A stretch of DNA of 64,000 nt. It comes from Nicotiana tabacum (Eukaryota > Streptophyta > Magnoliopsida > Solanales > Solanaceae). Of the stretch, positions 24,541 through 35,164 are shown in pieces. Every line of letters begins with the position of its first letter. Position 1 is the first letter of the stretch. The notes under the pieces are model-generated. The model did not search any database. It was given only the letters and a program-made list of their open reading frames with translations, and was not told the DNA's origin. The stretch is taken from the NCBI RefSeq assembly GCF_000715075.1, contig NC_134084.1, positions 7,504,501 to 7,568,500 on the forward strand. The letters run 5' to 3'. A program made the position numbers and the translations under genes.

Positions 24541-25471
24541 GTGAGCATCAGATTCGTTGTTAACATATGAATAGACCTAAAAATGCCACTTTTGAGAAAA
24601 AGAGATCGAGATTGCACAAATTTGATAGGGGATTCGACCTAAGGAGGCAAGAACACACTAGGAGCAAGGCAGAGAATTCTTCTACAAGTTTCTCACTTCC
24701 TTCTTCCTATTTATATTATTGGTTATGAATTCTAGTATTGTAGTTATGCATACTATTATGAATAGCTAATTTGTTATCTAGGGTTTTGATGGAACCTTTT
24801 GGAGGATGATTTTCCTGTTACGTTAATATATATTTGATGTAGTATTTTCTCTATTTGTTCAACTAAGTTTTGGTTGAAGAGCTCTCAATCGACTATGCCT
24901 ATTTAGTATGTATTACTCGGGAAAGAGTGCATATTTAGGTAGTTGTTGAACTACATCACTCCTAATGTATATGAGGGATCAATACAGAGGGTTTAAAGGT
25001 GGGATTAGGGATAATGAAACCTTGGTGCGATCCGAGTGAGCCATACTTAATGCTAGCTAGCGTAATTTGGGAGAATATATCTAGTAAATTGTAGTAATTA
25101 ATTTGGAGAGAGTTACGACAGTCAGATTGCTCATGATCGGTAGAGAAAACTTAGGCAAATTTATAGAAAATGTAACGGAAAGAATTCCGACAATAGGGGA
25201 AATCATAACTCTAGACCTCCTTAATCGTGTATCCAGTCCTTATCCTTGTTAGTTGATAGTTTTACTACTTTTTAGTATTTGTTAGTTAATTAGATAAAAA
25301 TAAATATTATAATATTTATAATTAGGAAAGTGTTTGGACTTGTATTTCTTAGCGATATTAAACAACTGTAGCTAAGCTTTAGTTCTCTATGAGATTCAAC
25401 TCCGAACTTGTAAATCGGATTATATTTGTAACGACCGCTTAGTCCTTTTTATAAGGCATAGTTGGGTGTGA
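24541..25471 (+). repeat. LTR-like fragment, Athila/Tat style
   Basis: Phrases such as CAAATTTGATAGGGGATTCG, GGTGCGATCCGAGTGAGCC and, at the right end, GTAACGACCGCTTAGTCC with TTTTTATAAGGCATAG resemble the 3' part of Athila/Tat LTRs. The end near 25471 (GGGTGTGATA) would be the LTR terminus. No primer site or coding sequence follows. Assignment is tentative. Confidence 0.35.
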
Positions 25472-25700
25472 TAAATAGTGAATAAATTTAATTGAAGTGA
25501 AATAATAAAGGGATATAAAATTGAAGAATTAGAAATATCATGTTGGTAAATCTTAAAAGAAAATTGAAAGATGAGGATTGACATTTTTGTGAGCAATTAA
25601 CAAAAAATATTAATTTTCTATTTAAAAAGAATAATTTTTTTCTAGAATATGCATATTTCATTAAAAATAATACTATAGGACGCCACAAAATATTTAATAG
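25472..25700 (+). repeat. AT-rich spacer with similarity to 51917-52040
   Basis: About 110 bp (from about 25489) share the order TTTAATTGAAG, AAATAATAAAGGG, then GAGGATTGACATTTTTGTGAG with 51925-52035. Similarity is imperfect with small indels. No coding sequence. The two copies bracket the LINE cluster in the same orientation. Confidence 0.5.
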
Positions 25701-25740
25701 CGACTATTCAATTGGTGCAAGTACCATCCATGGCATCAAC

Positions 25741-26800
25741 CAGCCTAATAAAAGGGGCAATATTGTGATGAAATTTGACATGGCCAAGACATATGACAGA
25801 ATATCTTAGCCCTTTATCAAGGCTTTCCTTAGAAAATTTGGTTTTGCTAAGCCTTGGGTTGACTTAATTTCAAGGCTCATCTCAGGTGTGTGGTACTCAA
25901 TCAATGCAATGGAACTAGAACTGGTTTCTTCAATTCTTCACAAGGTCTCAAACAGAGGGATCCACTCTCCCCTTCCTTATTCATTATTGCAGCAGAGGTC
26001 CTTTCCGGGTCCCTTAATAACTAGAAACTCAATAATAATTTTATACCTTGCTCTATGTCTCATAGGGGCCCTCAAATCAATTACTTGGCATATGCTGATG
26101 ATATTGTTATCTTTAGTAGTGGCAAGAGCATTTCAATCAAGCTTATCATGAAGGTTATCAAAACTTATGAGCTAATTCTGGGCAAAAAGTCAATTAGGAC
26201 AAAGGTTTTTCTTGATTGCTCCTAAGACCACCGCTACAAGAATCAATAGAATTAATAATTGCACCGGTGTGATGGACAAACATTTTCTTTTCACTTATCT
26301 TGGGTGCCCTCTATATGTTGGAAGGAAGAAAATCCAATACTTTGAGAATTTGGTCAATAAAGTGGTGAAAAGAAGTAAAATGCTCTCTTATAGGGGGAAA
26401 TTGTTATGATCAAACATGTGTTACAATCCCTTCCTACCTACACTCTTTCTGCTATGTGCCCCCTAAGGGCACATTAAAGCATTTAGAAAAATACTTTGCC
26501 AATTTTTTATCGGGGTCTACTGGTGATCACAATAAGTACCACTTGAGTTCTTGGAAAAATTTGTGTTTTCTCAAAAAAAAAGGGAGAATTGGGACTAGAA
26601 GCCTAGAGGAAATCGGTGATGCCTTGGCTAATAAAAGATGGTGGAGATTTAGAGTTATCCCATCTCTATGGGCTAATTTTCTTAGAAACAAATATTGTAT
26701 CAGGGTGCACCCTGGTACTAAAGTTTGGACTTCTAAGGACTCTCATCAGTGGAAAATATTACTCCAGTCCAGGAAACAGGCAGAAGTCAATATGGTCTAG
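25741..26800 (+). pseudogene. LINE-A reverse transcriptase (broken)
   Basis: The plus strand reads NIVMKFDMAKTYDRIS, a version of the LINE RT motif with the catalytic Asp, near 25760-25805. Further on come DPLSP-like sequence near 25960 and YADDIVIFSSGK with the catalytic YADD at 26091-26102. The thumb follows, with FTYLGCPLYVGRKKIQYF near 26290-26345. The frame changes several times (near 25900, 26030, 26210, 26400) and a TAG follows DRIS. The sequence lines up with LINE-B positions 45340-45670 and 48384-48700. Confidence 0.85.
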
Positions 26801-27480
26801 CAGATTAACACTGGTAATAGGAGCTTCTGGTTTGACAACTGGACTGGAAAAGGCATGATTTGGCCTATTAATTCAGAAGACAGAAGAAGTCCTAAAGTTA
26901 TGGTAAACCAGTTCATCACCAATGGGAAATGGAACACCTATAAACTTAGTGATATTATTTCTCCAGATATCATTCATCACATCATGAATATTACAATAGG
27001 GAATCCTAATGAGAAGGATCAAATCATTTGGAACCTAATTGAGGATGGCAGATTTTCTAATTCTTCAGCTTGGCAAATGAATAGAATTAGCAGAACAAAG
27101 GATCATCTGCTCAACAATGTGTAGCATGCTAGCATTCCTTTTAAAATCTCTTTTTTGTCGTGGAGACCGTGGTATAAGAAACTTCCTTTTGATGATACAA
27201 TGAGTAGATTTTGAAGGAACATAGTATCCAGATGTAATTGTTGCACTAGTCCAAATAATGAAACTACTCAACATGTATTTATAGAAGGGGATGCTACTAG
27301 TCACATACAGAGATTCTTTGGAGCACCAATGGGCATTAGGCATTGCAACTAGCCTATCAGATATCTATTAAACTCTTGGTGGCAGATGAAACATACCAAC
27401 ATAATTCATAAAATAGTTTTGTAGGTACTTCCAGTCATAATCTGTCTGGAGTTTGGAAAGAAAGTTGTGCTTGTAAGTAT
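26801..27480 (+). pseudogene. LINE-A linker and zinc-ribbon (zf-RVT) region (broken)
   Basis: The region has MVNQFITNGKWNTYKL (about 26900-26945), IWNLIEDGRFSNSSAW and, after a stop at 27122, IPFKISFLSW and a Cys pair in SRCNCC with HVFIEG near 27215-27290. The same order appears in LINE-B at 49213-49640. This domain sits between RT and RNase H in many plant L1 LINEs. It carries at least three stops or frameshifts. Confidence 0.75.
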
Positions 27481-27573
27481 GGGAATCAAAAGAGATTTAA
27501 GCTTTTCAAAATGGAGCAGCTAATCAGTTGGACTCTATAGATAGCCATCAACAATTCTTTCCCTAATTGCCAC

Positions 27574-27861
27574 GTGACATTACCTTGGATCAATCTTTGT
27601 GACAAAATGCTGAGAGTGCAGCCTATCTTAAAATGTATATCTGTATGCTGGCAAAAACCCGAACCTAGTATGGTCAAAGTGAACACAAATGACATCTATA
27701 TCATACAAAGTGCCAAGGCTGGAATAGGTGGCATGTTGAGAAATGATACAGGAGAGTGCAACATGGCATTCTCCCGCCCAATAAATAGTAATAGTAACAA
27801 CGCCTCTGAAGACTTAGCTTCTGGGTTTGGTGTCAACTGGTGCATTCAACATGGATACACT
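27574..27861 (+). pseudogene. LINE-A RNase H domain, 5' half
   Basis: VKVNTNDIYIIQSAKAGIGG (about 27678-27735) is the start of an RNase HI fold of the RVT_3 type, with the first catalytic Asp in the ND pair. It continues to a GVNWCIQHGYT string and is cut at 27861 by the Ogre/Tat-type LTR. The other half begins at 42236. The domain is known in plant L1 LINEs that acquired RNase H. Here the GS following the catalytic Asp is replaced by IY, a sign of decay. Confidence 0.8.
27857..27861 (+). repeat. Left target-site duplication of the gag-only Ogre/Tat element
   Basis: ACACT, repeated at 42231-42235. Confidence 0.9.
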
Positions 27862-30320
27862 TGTCACACCTCCTATTTCTTACACCCCCGAGAAGGGAGT
27901 ATATAAGGGAGTTTTTTCCAACTTAAAGTGACAATCGAAACAAGATTATTTTATTAAAAATTCAGAGTCGTCACTTGGGATAATTTATGGTGTCCCAAGT
28001 CATCGGTTTAAATCCCGAATCGAGGAAAAGATTGACTCTGTATTATAGTCCGCGAACACAGAAATTCGGGTAAGGAATTTTGTTAACCCGGGAGAAGGTG
28101 TTAGGCATTCTCGAATTCCGTGGTTCTAGCACGGTCGCTCAACTATTATAATTAGCCTATTATCTGATTTTTAGTACATGTTTTAACCTATGGTTCAATT
28201 TTAACTTTATAACCACTTTTATTTAAATATTCTTTAGAAAGATTCAACGTCATCTAAAACACATCTTGAACCACGTCACATAAATGCACCCGCAGTCCAT
28301 GACACATTTTATCTAACGTTGTTGAGACTTGGATTTGGTCACATAAATGCACACCCGAGTTTAGGAAGGTAATTTTAAAATAGCACGCCTAAAGCAACTA
28401 CGCACCTTCAAGTTTGCGAGGGCCATGGAAATTCAATTAAATGGCACGCCTCGATTTCTAAGGATTAAAAAAAATAAGTGAGGGCCATGCATTTTGAGAT
28501 TTTATTCACATAGGATAGAACATACTATCTACTCAGCTACTTTGACCAACAGTGAATAATTTTTAAATCGAACAGTACTATCCTCGCTCTATTTTTCCTT
28601 CAAATATTTCCAATTATACAAACTTCAAAACATACCATGGTCTGAATTGAATCTAAAAAAGATTAAATGAGGGAAAGAATTAAATTAGGTAAAAACCAAA
28701 ACAAAAGTGACAAAAAAAAAACGCCAAAACCGTGCCAGATCCATGTTGATGTTAAACGGCACCACAATAGCAACAAACAATGGCCTTTGATCCTCTTGTC
28801 CCTTTTTAAATTATTAGTTTATATCTATATTTATCTATTAGTTCATCATCAATAATTAAACAACTATATTGGACGGAAATGATCGCAAATTCAGAAAATA
28901 TTCATACAAATTTAAACCATGCCCCTCAATCTTGAAATAAAACCAAAATATCGAGATAAGATAGGAATGAACCTTTGCATTAATGAATCAAGCACAGAAT
29001 CGAGATGACGGCCAAAACAATTGAACAACGACCGGAAAACTACTAAAGGCAACCTCTCCGGAACCTCGAATCGGCAATGGACAACTTGAAATGCAAACGT
29101 GACCTCAACCAAACTCCATGTTTCAGATCAAAATCGAAACTCAGAGAAAGAAAAATGAACTAAATCTTTGCGTGCTTTTTTTTTAGTCTTTTCTCTCCAA
29201 AATTTATGTACGAAGCTTCTATTTTTTGGTTTTGGTTCGTGTGTATGTCGTGGTTGTTGTTGGTTGCCGGATTTTGATCGGAGAAGGAGAAGCAGTGGCG
29301 GAGAAGGTGTAGAGAAGGAGCAGCAATGGGGAATTCTCTCATTTTGGTATAGCGGCTTCTCTAATCTCTTCGTTCTTTAGCATTATCAAAGAAGAAGCAA
29401 ACGGATGGGGTCTGTGCGATAGCGGGTTTGAGAGGGAGTTGGGGTGGTGCGGTCGTTGTAGGGCTGATTGACGTTGTTGCTGGTGGGTGGCAGGTCTGGT
29501 GAGGTCGGTGGCGGGCAAGGGTTCTATGGATGTGGAGATTAGGTTGCTGAAGATGGAGGTCCAGTAGCTAGGGTGGTCTGGCGGCGGAGATGTTGGTGGT
29601 GTTGGAGAGGTCAGGGGTCGTTTGGTCGTTCAGCTGAGGAAGAAGATGGGTTGCTCGATGGATGGGAACTGTGTTTTCTGGTGGACTGGCGGCGTGGCTA
29701 GCGGGGCTGGTTCATCGGTTTGGGGTGGTTATGGCAGGCTGAGGGCGACTGGGGTCTCTAAGGGTGCTAGGGTTCAGCTAGGTTTTTGGGTGTTGTCTTC
29801 TTGAAGAAGAAAGCTGCCATGGATCTCCTCCTCTCTTATATCTAGGGTTTATGTTGTAGTAGATGAAGAAGAAGATTAGGATATTGATGGGGTATTGGGT
29901 TAAGTCTTGTTGGGCTTGAAATTGGACCAAAAGATCAAGAATGGACCTCTCTTACTAAAAATGTGATAAACTAAGCCAAAAACTCACTCTTCCTTCTGAA
30001 AATGATATAAAATTTACAAAATAAAAATATAAAACTAATCTTAATCAATAAAAACAAATAATATTATACTATGAAACTATTTTGGTATTTTTCAAGATTA
30101 TGTAAAAATAAAATAGGTTCAAAGTAACATATCTTCCTAATAATATCTAATGCGTGAATTAAATAGAGAAATATGGAACTATTTTTGTATTTTTCAATTT
30201 TGTGATAAAAATAGCGTAAAAGAGTCAAACATAGTTGAAATAACTATATTAAGCCTAAATTAAATATTTTACGCTAAAATGGGTGAAATTTTGGGGAGGG
30301 TCAAAAATTACATGTCTACA
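27862..30320 (-). repeat. 3' LTR of the gag-only element (left copy)
   Basis: 2,459 bp. On the plus strand it starts TGTCACACCTCC and ends CATGTCTACA. It pairs with 39789-42230. The copies differ by many substitutions and some indels, including a ~25-bp segment near 28275-28305 absent from the right copy, so this insertion is older than the LARD. It contains no gene. A G-rich stretch at 29400-29760 gives glycine-rich ORFs that are not conserved as protein. Confidence 0.92.
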
Positions 30321-30333
30321 GCTGCCCCTCTTT
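30321..30333 (-). other. Polypurine tract of the gag-only element
   Basis: On the minus strand CAAAGAGGGGCAGC directly precedes the 3' LTR start TGTAGACATG. It is the expected plus-strand primer site and fixes the element orientation. Confidence 0.8.
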
Positions 30334-30435
30334 GACTGGAAATACGAAGTATTTTCTGACAAAGAATGACTAGACAAGTTTTTGACCCGACCCTTATTTG
30401 GAGAGACCAAAAGCTAAGAGAAAGGAAGAGAGTGT

Positions 30436-30503
30436 GACCGAGCCCTGGTACCTGAGTTGCCTACATATCCTTGGTTATAAAGGAATCAGGCCACGTGTAG
30501 TTC
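30436..30503 (-). repeat. Hairpin-capable motif, copy 1 of 4
   Basis: On the plus strand GTTGCCTACATATCCTT is followed by AAAGGAATCAGG and GTGTAGTTC. Arms CCTT/AAGG and CTACA/TGTAG can pair. Related copies lie at 34183-34238, 37589-37653 and 38832-38895. Confidence 0.6.
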
Positions 30504-30719
30504 AGAAGTGCGTGAGATGATGGAGTATATTGAGGTGGAGAGCCGGTCGAGGTGCCGTCGAGGTTCCGGTCCGCGATTCCTGCCGTCACATCAAAAATAA
30601 AAGGAAAATTACAACAAAGTAAAAGAAAAATATAAGATCCTATCTACTTCTTGTCTTGAATCTTCCTGGAATCTCTACTTGATCTTCAACATGAGATTGA
30701 AAAATGGACCCTGTTCTTC

Positions 30720-31870
30720 AGGCGAGCTCCTGATACTTCTTGAATTTGCGAATTAAAAGTAACTCTGAAATGAATTCCCTTGTTCGCCACTTGGAATCCC
30801 CTTGTTGCCGCCTTGAATTGTAATCTGAGATGTTTCCCTTTCTCCAGGTGGACACCCACTTACTGAAACTTGAATGTATTCCCTTGTTCTCCAGGTGGAA
30901 TCCCCTTGTTGCCGCCTTGAATTGTAATATGAGATGTTTCCCTTTCTCCAAGTGGACACCCGCTTACTGAAACTTGAATGTATTCCCTTGTTCTCCAGGT
31001 GGGCTCCTGATTGCTGAACTTGAAATGTATTCCCTTGTTTTCCAGGTGGGCGCCTGATTGCTGAACTTGAAATGTATTCCCTTGTTCTTCAGGTGGGCAC
31101 CTAATTGCTGAACTTGAAATGTATTCCCTTGTTCTCCAGGTGGGCGCCTGATTTCAACAAAAATAGACAAAAACAAAGAAAATTCTCTGGCCCAGTTTGG
31201 TGGTTGGGCACATATGTGATTGCAAACTAAATCATGTTACCAAATATCAGTAAGAACTTGAAAGCTAAAACTTGAATTGTACTCCCTTGTTCTCCAGGTG
31301 GGCGCCTGATTGCTGAACTTGAAATGTATTCCCTCGTTCTCCAGGTGGGCGCCTGATTGCTGAAACTTGAATGTATTCCCTCGTTCTCCAGGTGGGCGCC
31401 TAATTGCTGAAACTTAAATGTATTCCCTTGTTCTTCAGGTGGGCGCCTGATTACCAAAACTTGAAATGTATTCCCTTGTTCTCCAAGTGGGCGCCTGATT
31501 ACCAAAACTTGAAATGTATTCCCTTGTTCTCAAATGTATTCTCTTGTTCTTCAGGTGGGCGCCTGATTGCTGAACTTGAAAATGTATTCCCTTGTTCTCC
31601 AGGTGGGTGCCTGATTTCCACAAAATAGACAAAAACAAAGAAAACTCCTGCCCCGATTTGGCATGCTACCAAATATCAGTAAGAACTTGAAAACTGAAAC
31701 TTGAAATATACTCTCTTGTTCTCTAGGTGGGCGCCTGATTGCTGAACTTGAAATGTATTCCCTTGTTCTCCAGGTGGGCGCCTAATTGATGAACTTTGAA
31801 AATGTAGTCCCTTGTTCTCTAGGTGGGTGCTTGATTTCCACAAAATAGACAAAAACAAAGAAAACTTCTG
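30720..31870 (-). repeat. ~47-bp tandem repeat array in the element's 3' region
   Basis: The unit includes TGTATTCCCTTGTTCTCCAGG followed by TGGGCGCCTGATTGCTGAAC. The period is 47 bases where regular (for example 31009 to 31056). About 16-18 units or part units are present, interrupted twice by a longer spacer containing ACAAAAATAGACAAAAACAAAG. Units differ by point changes and small indels. Position just inside the 3' LTR is where Ogre/Tat elements are known to carry variable tandem repeats. Because the unit is not a multiple of three and lacks stops, long false ORFs appear on both strands. Confidence 0.88.
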
Positions 31871-31944
31871 CCCCAGTTTGGTGCTGGGCATATCTGTGAG
31901 TGTTAATTGAATCATGTTACCAGAAAATCTCAAAGAATTTTAAA

Positions 31945-32520
31945 AGCTAGATCCCATTATCCAGGAGGGTCCTGAAAACTCCTAGTTATATGACAGTTTT
32001 AAATCTAAGTTATATTTCCTAAAGGTATGACTTCCGCTAAATCTTGTTATCTATAAAGACCTTAAAACTAAATCCCATTATCCAGGAGGGTCCTAAAATT
32101 TAAAATCAAATCTCATCTTAAGGGTGAAAATTTCAGAGCTAAATTCAACTTCCTAACGGTGAAACTTATGCTAAATCTTAGCATCTAAGGGAGGTATTAA
32201 ACTAAGTCCCATTATTCAGGAGGGTCCTGAAAATTTCAAATTGAATCTTATCCTAAGCATGAAAACTCCAAAGTCAAACTTATATTTCCTCAAGGTAGAG
32301 CCTATGCTGGATCTTGTTACTCATGAACGTTTTGAATTTTAACTAAGTCTCATTGTCCAGGAGGGTCTTGAGAATTTTTAAGATTAAATCCCATTATCCA
32401 GGAGTTTCTATGAAGGCCTTCGAACTAAATCCCATTGTCCAAGAGGGTCCTGAACACTTAAAACTAAATCCCATTATCCAGGAGGGTCCTGAAAAGCCGA
32501 GAATGAACTTACTTGAGCCA
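31945..32520 (-). repeat. Second tandem family (CCCATTATCCAGGAGGGTCC)
   Basis: The plus-strand core CCCATTATCCAGGAGGGTCC or a close variant recurs at about 31953, 32074, 32208, 32348, 32389, 32430 and 32470. The first four are 121-141 bases apart and the last ones about 40 apart. Longer units contain a TTCCTAAAGGTATGA-like segment. It looks like a higher-order repeat that has partly collapsed to a short unit. Confidence 0.8.
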
Positions 32521-32790
32521 TGCTTTCTTTCCGGAGGATCTCTGCAGAACGAACAAAATTCCTTGCCTCTGAACCATGATTTTCCTCATGGAGGGTTCCT
32601 ATAGATCGAACAAATTTTCTTTTCCCCTTCTCAAACCGCCTTTGTGCTGATAAAATTTGGGCATGACATTTGCAAAAAAAAACTCAAACTTTCAAGCTTT
32701 GATTTGGACACAATTTTCGTCCCTGTTTCAAAAAAAGAAAACTTGTGAGTTTATAAATATGGTGGTTGGTTTGTGGCATTGACTTTCAGG

Positions 32791-33400
32791 GTAATTGCTC
32801 CTTCACTTCCCATGATAACTTTGGTTTCAACTTGAAAGACCTTGCATATTTATTGACTGACCACTTTCTCTGTCACCCTTATCACAGAAAATACCTCTTC
32901 TCCATTCAGACCCAATACCCTCTATCTATTGCATTGCTCACGAACTGGCATTCACCAAACCTTTGTGTCTCATATGAATCCCAAAGCACGTCAATGGACA
33001 CCTACTCAGTGCATATGTTGTTCTTCCTTGACTTAAACTACTGGCCTTGGCCTTGAGGTCTATTGCTCCTTCACTTGCCATGATAACTTTGATTTATGCT
33101 TGGAAGACCTTGCTTGTCACTGGTTAACCACTTTCTTTGTTAATCTTATCACATAAAATACCTTTGATTCATTCACCCTACACCCTCTATCTATTGCATT
33201 GTTCATGAATTGATATATACCAAACCTTTGTGTTTCACCGAAAATACCTTTGATTCGTTCACCTAACACCCTCCATCTTGTTGCATTGTTCATGAATGGA
33301 TATGTACCAAATCTTTGTATTTCATAAGGATCCCAAAGCATGTTGATTATTACCAGCTCAATGCGCTTGTTGTTCTTTTCTGACTTATGATATTTTGATG
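32791..33400 (-). repeat. Two imperfect ~270-340-bp direct repeats
   Basis: 32800-33056 and 33060-33400 share ATTGCTCCTTCACTT, ATGATAACTTTG, CCCTCTATCTATTGCATTG, CCAAACCTTTGTGT and GATCCCAAAGCA in the same order. The second copy has an extra internal duplication of the GAAAATACCTTTGATTCGTT segment. Non-coding. Confidence 0.75.
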
Positions 33401-33734
33401 TGTTAGCCAGAACCCGTTTTGTTCAATTGGACAGCTGGTGGCAAATTTTGAAGTCATTTCTCACTTGTTCTAACCGCACAGACTCAGGAAGAGGAAGTGA
33501 ATAAGACCAAAAGAACAGAGTAAAGGACAATGGAAAAAAATGATTCCTAACGAAAAAACTACAAAGTAGAAACCTATCAGTTGTGGATATCAACTCTAAT
33601 AACCATGACATGCACTTGTGGCCTATTCTGTCAAGTAAGCCTGATGTTCAACTTTTGTTGTACCTTTAAACCGTGAAACTAAGCTTCAATGGTCCGATTA
33701 TCCAATCTGATTCACAATCCTTATTCGACGTGTA

Positions 33735-33930
33735 GTGCTCGGAGAGTTTTCACCATCAAGCCTCTCTCATTTGATCTTTCTCTCAACTTACCATCGCCTC
33801 AAGGTGCCCGTGAAGGTTTTCACCAATAAGACTATCTCATTTTTTATTTCTCTCAGCTTTCATCGCTTTATGATGCCCGTGAGGGTTTTCACCAATAAGA
33901 CTCTCTCATTTTTCATTTTTTTCTTGCTTG
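33735..33930 (-). repeat. ~70-bp tandem repeat, three units
   Basis: GGTTTTCACCAATAAGACT and TCTCATTTTT with TGCCCGTGAGG recur at about 33750, 33813 and 33880. The units belong to the same 3' region of the gag-only element. Confidence 0.7.
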
Positions 33931-34182
33931 GACCGGAGTGCTGCCCCTGATATGATTCACCTCTACTCGCTTGACTTGGCATCTCTCGAAAACTGATCAG
34001 AAGGTCTTTCTTTGGACCGTAATGTGGTCTTTTGGATAGGGTTAGAAAGAAAGGGTATCAAAGGCTCGAAACAATTCAAATGGGTTCAAAATTACAACTT
34101 TCAGAATCAGATTTCCTACAACAACCACAACTTCTGCCCTGGTTTCTTTGCTTGAGGACTTTTGGATTTTTATTTTGATAGG

Positions 34183-34238
34183 ACCGAACCGTGAGGCTGC
34201 CTACGTATCCTTAAAAGGAATCAGGTCGAACGTAGTTT
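34183..34238 (-). repeat. Hairpin-capable motif, copy 2 of 4
   Basis: On the plus strand GCTGCCTACGTATCCTTAAA is followed by AGGAATCAGG and AACGTAGTTT. The inner arms TCCTT/AAGGA and outer arms CTACGT/ACGTAG are fully complementary, the best stem of the four copies. Confidence 0.7.
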
Positions 34239-34245
34239 ATGTCAT

Positions 34246-34440
34246 AGAAATTACTTTGTTTGTTGTGATTTTTCTTTTCTTTTTCTTTCTCTTCTTTTCT
34301 TCTTTTTGTTTTCTTTTTGTTGTTATTCCTCTCTTTTTCTTTTTTTTTCTTTTTCTTTTCATTCTTTTCTTTCTCTCTTCATTCTTTTCTTTCTCTTTTT
34401 CTCTTTGTCCTTTACTTACATTTTGCACTTGCGTTTCTGA
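34246..34440 (-). repeat. Polypyrimidine (plus) / polypurine (minus) tract
   Basis: Nearly 200 bases of T/C on the plus strand with few interruptions. It gives Lys/Glu/Arg-only ORFs on the minus strand that are not credible proteins. It lies downstream of gag in element orientation and could affect RNA structure or act as an extra purine tract. Confidence 0.8.
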
Positions 34441-35164
34441 ACTTTACTACTAATTCCAAAAGAGGGGTATGAAAAAGAAATAAATAAGGCTCAAAAAAGG
34501 CAACAAAGGATAAAATGTTTAGATAGCAGAACAAAATGTCAACGTCATTCCAATCTTCAAAACATGCCAAGTACAAACAAACACAACTTAACCAAAGAAA
34601 TCATACATAATATCTTTTGACCACATCAGAATTGATAGTCATTTCTACACATTTGCCTTCTAATACAAAGCACCATTGGACAACACTCTCACTCTCATTA
34701 CCACAAATGGCCCCCTGCAAATTTAGGGTGAACTTGCCTTTAGCTTCGATCCGATGTGGAAGGATGCATTTCAATAGGGTTTCTTTATGTTCTATCTGCC
34801 CCAGTTTCACACAATTCGGGCTTGAAGTGATCTCAAAATGCCTTTGCTTATTTCCCCTCGCATGTCCCTACATCTTCAAAATTGCTTCATTGCTTCATGA
34901 CTAAATTGACTTTTAAAACCAGGCTGAGAATTACGCGTGCATGCCATGTTACTAGAGTCAACAGGAAAAGAACTATAAAAAGAAAAGAGAACTAAACAAA
35001 AATGACTAGAAATCACAGAAAACAGAAAATTGCATTAGACAGATGGTGAAAGGATTTGGACAACAAAACAAACAAACTAAATTGGGGTTACAAACCTAGA
35101 CAACACTAAACGGGCTATTATGACTAAACAAACTAAGCAAAATAAAATGATAGAAGGGTTTGAG

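Noticed and set aside
29622..29804. Gly/Trp-rich ORF in the Ogre/Tat-type LTR, also at 41533-41715
   Set aside because: It lies antisense to the element's transcription and is similar in the two LTRs only because they are duplicates.
30720..31870. CRISPR-like array of regularly spaced repeats
   Set aside because: The units are contiguous and lack unique spacers. The context is a plant retrotransposon.
30718..31933. Several 65-95-codon ORFs with repeated PPGEQGNTF or APTWRTREY strings
   Set aside because: They are frames through the stop-free 47-bp tandem repeat and occur in all frames. No start or codon bias supports a protein.
34148..34453. Phe/Leu/Ser-rich ORF on the plus strand and Lys/Glu-rich ORF on the minus strand
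   Set aside because: Low-complexity reading of a polypyrimidine tract inside the Ogre/Tat-type element; no domain.
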